Shown in pieces: positions 14,039-19,317 of a stretch of 19,317 nt of DNA; position 1 is the first letter of the stretch, and each line of letters starts with the position of its first letter. Under the pieces are notes generated by a model, which was not told where the DNA came from, searched no databases, and saw only the letters and a program-made list of their open reading frames with translations. Origin of the DNA: Neisseria sicca 4320 (GTDB lineage Bacteria > Pseudomonadota > Gammaproteobacteria > Burkholderiales > Neisseriaceae); NCBI RefSeq assembly GCF_000193735.1, contig NZ_AEPF01000136.1, positions 1 to 19,317 on the forward strand. The letters run 5' to 3'. Position numbers and translations under genes: made by a program.

Positions 14039-15219
14039 ACTAAATCTTCTTCATCCAATTTTTTTGTTAAAACTGCGATTTGTTTATCCAGCTCATTCTG
14101 TGCTGCACTAACGGCTTTATTGGCGTTTTCTAGCTCTTCTACACTGTCTCCCGTCGTTTTTTCAGCGGTAGCTTTAAAGCTGGCTTTGGCTGTTTCCAGC
14201 TCCATTTTTGCTTTTTCAAAAGATTCAATTTCCATCTTTGAAGCCGCTATTTCTTGTTCTAGAGCATTTTTCGCTTGATTAACATTATTTTGAGCTATTT
14301 TGATTTCATTTTCTTTGGTTGCACTGTTTTTTATAGCTTCAAATTCGGAGTTTGCTTTCTCAAGTTTAGCTTTGGCATTTTTGATAGCGATAGAATGAGT
14401 ATCGAGTGCCTCAAGCATTGAGCTATATGACTTGGCAGCATTTCGTTCTGCTTGGTCTTTGCTTTGCAGCGCCTCGGCAAAAGCATTTGTGTCATTTGTC
14501 AGTTTTTGTTCGGCAGATGCTAAAGCACTTTTTGAGTTTTCAAGTTTTTTATACAACTCAACGATTTTTTGATCCAGCGTTGATTGTCCAACTTTGAATT
14601 CATTATTCGGTTCTTGCCCCGTCTGTCCGCTGACGTCGCTTTTGGTTTTACCGCCCGAAAATGCTTTGGCAATGATGGAATCTGTAGTAGTGAATTTAAC
14701 CTGTGTTGCGTTGCCTTCTTCTGTTTTGTTATACAGTACGATTGCATCTAATTTAACTTCGTCATTATTCTTAAAATTCAGAGAACTAACTAAACCGTTT
14801 TGATTATTTGTTTGGTTGTCCGTATAAAACAGTTTGTCGTTTTCATTGCTGTGGCGCAACTGAACATTAGGATTGCCTTGTTGTGCGCTTGCCGAAGAAA
14901 TAAAGCTGGTGTGCAGCGGGGTGTCAAGATTTAAGGCTGGAAGCGGGGCTTCGTCTTGCAGTTCTTCAAGTTTGTCGGCTTTGTTGCTGAGAGTGGAAGT
15001 CTGGGCTGTGCTGTTATCTTTATTAGCATTGCCGGTATTTGCGTTGTCATTCTTGCCGGTACCGCTGTTTTTGGCAGGACTGCCGCTGCCGCCGGTAGAT
15101 GTTGAGCCGGTGGAAAGTGCGGCTGTATCGCCACCGCCGCCACCGCCGCAGGCTGAAAGGATTGCCGCGCTGATGGCGGTGAGGATGATGGTTTTGATTT
15201 TGGTGTTGATTGCAGACAT
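13999..15219 (-). CDS. 5' part of the frameshifted surface lipoprotein (as read: lipid anchor plus most of the coiled coil)
   Basis: Read without correction this frame gives a 406-aa lipoprotein ending KKRLGKC, i.e. anchor, linker, N-terminal domain and most of the coiled coil without the barrel. The start at 15219 is supported by a GGGGG-rich ribosome site just before MSAINTKIKT; the ATG at 15294 is unlikely. If the frameshift is real the truncated protein could still be exported as a lipid-anchored filament, but it would lack the domain expected to be recognised by Slam. Confidence 0.75.
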   Translation of the reverse strand: MSAINTKIKTIILTAISAAILSACGGGGGGDTAALSTGSTSTGGSGSPAKNSGTGKNDNANTGNANKDNSTAQTSTLSNKADKLEELQDEAPLPALNLDTPLHTSFISSASAQQGNPNVQLRHSNENDKLFYTDNQTNNQNGLVSSLNFKNNDEVKLDAIVLYNKTEEGNATQVKFTTTDSIIAKAFSGGKTKSDVSGQTGQEPNNEFKVGQSTLDQKIVELYKKLENSKSALASAEQKLTNDTNAFAEALQSKDQAERNAAKSYSSMLEALDTHSIAIKNAKAKLEKANSEFEAIKNSATKENEIKIAQNNVNQAKNALEQEIAASKMEIESFEKAKMELETAKASFKATAEKTTGDSVEELENANKAVSAAQNELDKQIAVLTKKLDEEDLVKFETAKKRLGKC

Positions 15220-15277
15220 ATTGTCCCCCTTTTTTTGGTTGAAATAGTGCGTTTTTATCAAACGGCATAAATCCAAT

Positions 15278-15305
15278 ATCATAGATACAATCATGACAAA
15301 AACAA
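15278..15305 (-). promoter_or_regulatory. Candidate promoter for the surface-lipoprotein gene
   Basis: On the minus strand TTGTTT (15300-15305) and TATGAT (15278-15283) are spaced 16 bp, about 60 bp before the ATG. I see no good Fur box here, unlike the receptor gene. The rest of the 316-bp gap up to the receptor gene (15306-15478) shows no gene or structure. Confidence 0.35.
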
Positions 15306-15478
15306 AATGTTATTTGTGTTTTACAGGGAGAAGGGTGATTTGGCGGCGGTTTGTGTTTGATTTTTGCGACAGAAGGTTGTTTAAGGATGTTGAGCGGTTG
15401 ATTGTGCCATGTAGGGAAGGGTTATGGGGTGGAAATGGCGGCAGGGGGTAAATGTCTGCCCTTAACCTAATACATTAA

Positions 15479-15522
15479 AAAAGGTCGTCTGAAACCCAAA
15501 ATCAGGTTTCAGACGACCTTTT
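15479..15522 (-). terminator. DUS-hairpin terminator of the TonB-dependent receptor gene
   Basis: An 18-bp perfect stem (15479-15496/15505-15522) from two facing DUS with an 8-nt loop, 13 bp after the receptor stop, followed on the minus strand by a T-run. It suggests that receptor and lipoprotein genes are separate transcripts. Confidence 0.88.
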
Positions 15523-15535
15523 GCCAATGCTTTTA

Positions 15536-17632
15536 TCAGAAGCGGTAATTCACGCCCAAGGCAAACTCGCGGCCGCGCTCGTAGAAGGGAACGCGTCCGT
15601 TGCCGTCGGGGAAGCGTTGGCTGTGCGAACGGTATTGCTTGTTGCCGATGTTGTTGACGGCGAAGTTGACGTTCAGGTTGTCTTTTTTCAGCGGCTGCCA
15701 GTTGGCGTAGATGTCGTGTACGCCGTAACCGGCTTTCTTGCCGTGTATCGTGCCTTGTCCGCGCGCGACGTCGGTGTATTTCACGCTTTGGGCGTAGCGG
15801 CCGCGCCAGCCGATTTCGAGTTTGGGGTTTTCAAACTGATAAGACAGTCCGGTCAGCCATTGGCGGCCGGTGTTCCAGAAGGTGAACGAGCTTTCGTGGT
15901 CTTCCGCTTGAATCGGGCTTTCGCCGTAGTACATTTCGCCGTTCAGGCGGGGTTTGACGTAGGACACGCCGGCACGCGCGGTCAGGCCGCCCCAGCGGTA
16001 GGACGCGTCAAGTTCGTAGCCGTAGGTTTTGAGCGTGCCGCCGTTGTAAATCTTGCCGCGTTCGGTGATGGAGGCGGTGTTGTTGTTGATTTTTGCCCAA
16101 CGATAGACGATGAGGTCTTTGATGCGTTGGTGGAACACGCTGCCGCTGACGTTGAAGTTGTCGTTGCGCCATTTGAAGCCGAGTTCAGCACGGCGGGCGG
16201 TTTCGGCTTTGAGCTTGCCGTCCAAATCGGCGGCGGCGCCTGCGCGTTCGTTAGCCAGCAGGGCTTCGTTCAGACGCGGTGCGCGGCTTGCCTGATTGAG
16301 GTTTGCCAAGAGCGAGAAGTTGTCGTTGATGTCCCAAATCGCGCCGATGCTGGGGTTGAGCTGGCCGTGCGACGCGCTTTGTTTACTGGCGGCGTTGTAT
16401 TTGAAATGGTCGTAACGCAGGCCGGTCGTCAGGGTAACGGGGTTCAGGTTCCAAATGCCTTCCGCGTACACGCCGTATTCGGCTTTTTTCTCTTTGTCGC
16501 GGTCATACAGTCCGAGAATCTTCAGCCATGCGCCTTTGTCGGACGGCTCGGAGGTTTCGTGGCGGTAGTTGACGCCGTATTTCACCATGTGTCCGTCGCC
16601 GAATGAGCTGGCGAGGTTCAGGTTGGCACCGGTCGCTTTGATTTTGCTTAACTCAAGCTTGCCGATGGGAACGCCGCCTTGCGCCGTGCCGGAAGCTTGG
16701 GCTTTCGGGGAAGGCGCGCCTTTAGGCGGCTTGGTGTCGTCGGTGTTGATTTGGAAGACGTTGGCGTCGATTTTGTCGAGGAAGCCGACGTTGCGGCCGC
16801 GGTATTCCAGATTGTAGGATTGTTCTTTTTGATAAGTGCCGTCCACGCCGACATAGCTGTCAACGTTTTGGAACTCGGCTTTGTCGGTACGGTTGCCTTT
16901 TTGGTATTCCTGACGGTAGGTCAGGCGGATGCCGTGGTCGTCGTTGAAGTCGTAGCCGAGTTTGGCGAGATAGCTGTGCTGTTTCAGACGACTGCCGCGG
17001 TTGACATTGCCGTTGCCGTCTTTGTAGTCGCGGTTGTTGAGGAAGTTGCCTGCAAACAGGGCATCGAAGCCGTTTTGATAGCCGTAAACCGCCGCGTTGC
17101 CGGTTGAGCCTTTATTGCTGCTCAAGCCTGCGCCGAGTTTGAAACCGAAAGGTTTGCCGTCGGTCAGCAGGTCTTTCGCGTCAACCGTCGTTACGCGGAT
17201 GGTACCGCCGACCGCACCCAAACCCGCGCTCGCCGCGCCCGTGCCTTTTTCGACGTTGATGCTTTTCACCAAAGCAGGGTCAAGCTGGAAGCGGCTTTGG
17301 TGGTGGAAGATTTTGGTGGATTGGCTGGTGCCGTCCACTTCCAGATTAATCTTGTCTTCGCCGACGCCGCGGATGCTGTAAAACTGCGCCACGCCATTGC
17401 CGCCGCCGACATCCATGCCGATTTGGTCTTTCATGACCTGTTTCAAATCGGTCGAAGTTTCGCGGTCAAGCTGGTTGCGGGTAACGCGGGTCGGTACGGC
17501 AGTACCCGTAACGACGACTTCTTTCAGTTCGGCAGTCGCTTCGGGTTTGATATTTTCAGCATGGGCAAAGCCTGAAGACAGCGCCAGCACCATGATGCTG
17601 AAACGGAAGGCGGGAGATTGGGGAGTTTTCAT
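15536..17632 (-). CDS. TonB-dependent outer-membrane receptor, FetA-like
   Basis: A 698-aa TonB-dependent transporter: signal peptide with cleavage after AHA (residue 25), TonB box LKEVVVTG (36-43), an N-terminal plug (about 44-170) with SIRGVGEDKINLEVDG and LDPALVKSINVEKGTGAASAGLGAVGGTI, and a 22-strand-type barrel ending in NYRF with the usual terminal Phe. The plug segments, the VDAKDLL motif and NPKLEIGWRGRY closely resemble neisserial FetA, the ferric-enterobactin receptor, but the extracellular loops differ and no fetB-like binding-protein gene is adjacent, so I give no gene symbol. An AGAGGAAG ribosome site lies just before the ATG. A Fur-like box overlaps the promoter, so expression should rise under iron starvation. 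A partial DUS occurs inside the gene near 16985. The ligand (siderophore, haem or a host protein) is not decided by the sequence. Confidence 0.92.
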   Translation of the reverse strand: MKTPQSPAFRFSIMVLALSSGFAHAENIKPEATAELKEVVVTGTAVPTRVTRNQLDRETSTDLKQVMKDQIGMDVGGGNGVAQFYSIRGVGEDKINLEVDGTSQSTKIFHHQSRFQLDPALVKSINVEKGTGAASAGLGAVGGTIRVTTVDAKDLLTDGKPFGFKLGAGLSSNKGSTGNAAVYGYQNGFDALFAGNFLNNRDYKDGNGNVNRGSRLKQHSYLAKLGYDFNDDHGIRLTYRQEYQKGNRTDKAEFQNVDSYVGVDGTYQKEQSYNLEYRGRNVGFLDKIDANVFQINTDDTKPPKGAPSPKAQASGTAQGGVPIGKLELSKIKATGANLNLASSFGDGHMVKYGVNYRHETSEPSDKGAWLKILGLYDRDKEKKAEYGVYAEGIWNLNPVTLTTGLRYDHFKYNAASKQSASHGQLNPSIGAIWDINDNFSLLANLNQASRAPRLNEALLANERAGAAADLDGKLKAETARRAELGFKWRNDNFNVSGSVFHQRIKDLIVYRWAKINNNTASITERGKIYNGGTLKTYGYELDASYRWGGLTARAGVSYVKPRLNGEMYYGESPIQAEDHESSFTFWNTGRQWLTGLSYQFENPKLEIGWRGRYAQSVKYTDVARGQGTIHGKKAGYGVHDIYANWQPLKKDNLNVNFAVNNIGNKQYRSHSQRFPDGNGRVPFYERGREFALGVNYRF

Positions 17633-17683
17633 GTTCTTCCTCTAGACTGGTTGTTCATGGGTTACGTTGATTTGAGAGTGCGT

Positions 17684-17713
17684 ATTCTAATATTAATTGA
17701 TAATGATTTGCAA
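17684..17713 (-). promoter_or_regulatory. Promoter with overlapping Fur box, for the TonB-dependent receptor gene
   Basis: On the minus strand TTGCAA (17708-17713) and TAGAAT (17684-17689) are spaced 18 bp, 52 bp before the start codon. TGATAATGATTTGCA at 17698-17712 (plus) matches the 7-1-7 Fur consensus TGATAATnATTATCA at 13 of 15 positions and covers the -35 and part of the spacer, an ideal place for repression. A further AATGATATT-like half site lies just upstream. Confidence 0.65.
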
Positions 17714-17895
17714 GGAATATCATTTATTAATAGAACGTTAATCATATAGTCATAATTTTCAGAGATTGGGATTTGCTGATGTGTTTTAGCCAAACTTGAT
17801 GGCAGGCGGATTTTGGGAAGGGTAGGGGAAACCTGTGTATTAGGAAGAGCGGGCTTGTTGTGATGCGGATATTTTGATGGAGGGGGTGTATAAAG
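17714..17895. other. Intergenic stretch with nothing recognised
   Basis: Between the receptor promoter and the next terminator I see no gene, repeat or RNA. The A/T-rich part near 17715-17760 may be an upstream element of the receptor promoter. Confidence 0.5.
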
Positions 17896-17930
17896 AAAGG
17901 TCGTCTGAAAACGGATTTCAGACGACCTTT
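17896..17930 (-). terminator. DUS-hairpin terminator after the small membrane-anchored protein
   Basis: A 15-bp perfect stem (17896-17910/17916-17930) from two facing DUS with a 5-nt loop, 82 bp after the stop codon at 18013 on the minus strand. It ends the Nudix/small-protein operon and insulates the receptor promoter. Confidence 0.8.
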
Positions 17931-18012
17931 GGTGAAATAAAAGGGAAAAGGTAGCAAGAGAAAATAAATCCTTCCCCAAAAAAAGTTTTCTTGCAGAATA
18001 CGCGTAGAACGC

Positions 18013-18435
18013 TTACTGGGCGGTAAAGGTCGTCTGAAAAGTCTGTCCGCCTATGGTGATGTCGGCAATGTAGTCGCGCCTGCCTTCGACGCAGACGGGC
18101 AGGCGGATTTGGCGCGCTTGCCAAGTGCGCGGGGATTGTTGTTGGAGCATGTAGCGGTTGAAGCCCATGTCCATGTCTTTCATGCTGAAGCTGATGCTGA
18201 CTTGTTGTGTTTCGGCAGGAGCGTTTTCGACGGTGATGTCAAAGGCGGAACGGGTACTGATGGGAGTGGAGCGGATGTGCGAGCCGTCGGGCAGGGTGCA
18301 GCCTTTGATGAGGTCGCACTCGGCGGCGCGGGCTTGGGGCTGTTGTTTCTGCCACCAGTCCAGCAGCAGGAGTTTGGCGGCGGCGAAGAGGATGAGGAGA
18401 ACGCCTGCAATGAGGAGTTTGCGGTTTTTGTCCAT
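18013..18435 (-). CDS. Small membrane-anchored periplasmic protein of unknown function (FixH/YtkA-like pattern)
   Basis: I do not recognise a named gene. The 140-aa product has a short charged N-terminus (MDKNRK), one membrane segment (about 7-25), and then a soluble region expected in the periplasm, with a compact beta-rich pattern (FDITVENA, VSISFSM, DYIADITIGGQTFQTTF). Notable are the Met-containing MKDMDMGFNRYM (Met85, 88, 90, 96) and Cys40, Cys46 and Cys115; this faintly recalls FixH/YtkA-like domains with copper-handling links, but I would not assign that. It starts one base after the stop of the Nudix gene (TGA-A-ATG), so translation is probably coupled. The codons just before its stop include a DUS (18027-18038), followed by a DUS hairpin downstream. 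Confidence 0.75.
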   Translation of the reverse strand: MDKNRKLLIAGVLLILFAAAKLLLLDWWQKQQPQARAAECDLIKGCTLPDGSHIRSTPISTRSAFDITVENAPAETQQVSISFSMKDMDMGFNRYMLQQQSPRTWQARQIRLPVCVEGRRDYIADITIGGQTFQTTFTAQ

Positions 18436-18447
18436 TTCAGACGACCT
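18436..18447 (-). repeat. DUS forming the stop codon of the Nudix gene and abutting the next start
   Basis: The minus-strand AGGTCGTCTGAA is read in the Nudix frame as ..GTC GTC TGA, so the DUS supplies the stop codon, and its last A is immediately followed by ATG of the next gene. The uptake signal, stop and start codons are fused in 15 bases. Confidence 0.9.
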
Positions 18448-19240
18448 CGGTGTCGTTGTCGGTCAGGATGGCGTGTGCGCCTGTTGAAAGCCAGCGGTCG
18501 CGATAGTTTGAAACCAGTGTTTCGGGTGCGGCGACAACCAGCGGAACGGATACGCCTTGTTCTAATATTTCAAGCACTTGCCGTGCGTTTACTTCGTCGT
18601 TGACTTGCCAAACGACGACGTCGGCATCGGGTACGCGCTGCCATTGTTCGCGGGTGTGTACCGATACCCAAACACTTTGGGCTTGGGGTAGCTTGCCGAG
18701 CTTGCGCAGTTCGGTTTCTGAGATGAGGATGTTGGCGTGCTGCGGTTCGGCTAGAGAGTAGGGCGCGACGCGGTATTCGCCGCTGCGGTTTTGTCCGCGC
18801 AAACCGGTTTTCAGACGACCTTGAAGCTGGCGTGGGACTGAGAGGGCGCGCAGCAGCGGACCGTTGGCAGGCAGCATGGGGGCGACGTTGAAATCGCCCG
18901 CTTTCTGCCACGACCAAGCCTGTCCTTCGCGGGATTGGGGTGCGCCCGTCCATTGGTCGGGGTTTACCCATAGGAATTTCAGGCAGACGCGGGCGTGTTC
19001 GTAGGAATGGATTTTGGTCAGCCAAGGCGTAGCGGCGAGGATACGGATGCCGAGTTCTTCTTCAAACTCGCGTTGCAGGGCTTGGAAGTCGGTTTCGCCC
19101 GCTTCGACTTTGCCGCCGGCAAATTCCCAATATCCGGCATAGGGCTTGCCTTCGGGGCGGGAACTGAGTAGGTAGTCGCTATCTTGGTTGAGCAGGATGC
19201 CGGCAACGACGCGGATAAGGGGGCGGGTGTCTTGGGTCAT
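18437..19240 (-). CDS. mutT: Nudix hydrolase (MutT-like) with degenerate ThiE-like C-terminal domain
   Basis: Predicted nucleoside-triphosphate pyrophosphatase that would clean 8-oxo-dGTP from the pool. The N-terminal domain (about 8-130) has a perfect Nudix box, G43-x5-E49-x7-R57-E-F-x-E-E-x-G64-I, and the MutT-like SSRPEGKPYAGYWEFAGG before it. From about 165 the protein continues with a second domain whose pattern (VSVHTREQW, ADVVVWQVND, VPLVVAAPE, GAHAIL) resembles the TIM-barrel thiamine-phosphate synthase/TenI tail found in proteobacterial MutT fusions, but it is short and lacks recognisable catalytic residues. Total 267 aa. The ATG at 19240 has no good ribosome site; no better start is visible. 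A DUS lies inside the gene (18810-18821) and another upstream. First gene of a two-gene operon with the small membrane protein. The mutT label rests on the Nudix half only. Confidence 0.85.
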   Translation of the reverse strand: MTQDTRPLIRVVAGILLNQDSDYLLSSRPEGKPYAGYWEFAGGKVEAGETDFQALQREFEEELGIRILAATPWLTKIHSYEHARVCLKFLWVNPDQWTGAPQSREGQAWSWQKAGDFNVAPMLPANGPLLRALSVPRQLQGRLKTGLRGQNRSGEYRVAPYSLAEPQHANILISETELRKLGKLPQAQSVWVSVHTREQWQRVPDADVVVWQVNDEVNARQVLEILEQGVSVPLVVAAPETLVSNYRDRWLSTGAHAILTDNDTEVV

Positions 19241-19255
19241 GGGAATGGGGAGAAG

Positions 19256-19298
19256 GGTCGTCTGAAAATTCGGAAAGGTCGGATTCGGGAATCCGGCC
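19256..19298. repeat. Partial DUS and small hairpin upstream of the Nudix gene
   Basis: GGTCGTCTGAA (19256-19266) is an 11-base DUS match with G instead of A before it. At 19280-19286/19289-19295 CGGATTC/GAATCCG can pair, extended by GG/CC (19277-19278/19297-19298), but has no U-run. The neighbouring gene beyond 19317 is not visible. Confidence 0.5.
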
Positions 19299-19317
19299 TG
19301 CCGATGGGTATTGTCTT

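Larger units (their letters stand above)
13212..15219 (-). pseudogene. Surface lipoprotein with long coiled coil and TbpB-like C-terminal barrel, disrupted by a frameshift
   Basis: Two adjacent minus-strand frames (13999-15219 and about 14038-13212) clearly belong to one gene of about 668 codons. Product layout: signal with lipobox LSAC (Cys24) and six glycines; a Gly/Ser/Thr/Asn-rich linker to about 80; a small domain (about 80-205); a long heptad-rich, Lys/Glu/Ala coiled coil (about 210-465); and a C-terminal domain with the TbpB/NHBA-type barrel signature (SGTATYNGL, then GKFFGPSAAEIGGTYGL), ending GGYGAKRQ. Such lipoproteins are usually exported to the cell surface by Slam proteins; none is in the window. 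The break lies in the coiled coil: removing one A from the A6 run (plus-strand T6, 14017-14022) joins KFETAK to NVWENAEKALQTANQ without a stop. It may be a true mutation, an on/off switch or a sequencing error. The downstream neighbour is a FetA-like receptor gene upstream on the same strand. Confidence 0.8.

Noticed and set aside
15521..16606. 361-codon plus-strand open frame opposite the TonB receptor gene
   Set aside because: Shadow of the receptor gene; Val/Ala/Phe-rich translation, no start signals and it runs across the receptor terminator.
3231..17930. Regularly recurring inverted 12-mers as transposon ends or a CRISPR-like array
   Set aside because: They are DNA uptake sequences: same core everywhere, at gene ends, irregular spacing, no spacers and no target-site duplications.
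1..19317. tRNA, rRNA or tmRNA genes
   Set aside because: No tRNA-like T-loop (GGTTCGAATCC-type) with acceptor pairing or rRNA signature was seen on either strand by eye; a tRNAscan run would settle it.

Overview
The window is a stretch of a Neisseria chromosome. The strongest sign is about two dozen copies of the 12-mer AGGTCGTCTGAA (either strand), the DNA uptake sequence (DUS) dialect usually called AG-mucDUS, typical of commensals around N. mucosa/N. sicca/N. macacae rather than of N. meningitidis or N. gonorrhoeae (ATGCCGTCTGAA). Many copies are inverted pairs at gene ends that double as terminators. A full-length Correia element, a Neisseria-type PldA and a Neisseria-type HisB with an N-terminal extension support the genus. 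Species level is inference.

Layout. 1-6025: a housekeeping block with a polyamine-binding lipoprotein gene (potF-like, minus strand), divergent from rpsT, then pldA (outer-membrane phospholipase A), a DUF502 membrane protein and aspS. 6026-8793: an AT-rich stretch with a possible gene remnant, a membrane-anchored PIG-L/LmbE-type deacetylase, and lpxH (lipid A synthesis). 8834-10243: dacB (penicillin-binding protein, minus strand). 10244-10740: an AT-rich divergent intergenic region. 10741-12821: a hisC-hisB operon, with HisB fused to an N-terminal helix-turn-helix-like domain. 12822-13211: terminators flanking a Correia element. 13212-17713: a surface-lipoprotein gene with a long coiled coil and a TbpB-like C-terminal barrel, broken by one frameshift, and a FetA-like TonB-dependent receptor with a good Fur box over its promoter, both on the minus strand. 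17896-19317: a translationally coupled pair, a Nudix hydrolase with a degenerate ThiE-like tail followed by a small membrane-anchored periplasmic protein.

How the genes relate. Most are independent units separated by DUS hairpins. Clear operons are hisC-hisB and the Nudix/small-protein pair, where a DUS itself supplies the stop codon. The most promising accessory locus is the Fur-controlled receptor plus the coiled-coil, barrel-bearing lipoprotein: by analogy with TbpA/TbpB and HpuB/HpuA it may be a two-part iron (or other ligand) acquisition system, but no functional link is shown by sequence alone. The second point of note is the HTH-like-HisB fusion, which suggests a biosynthetic enzyme that could bind DNA.
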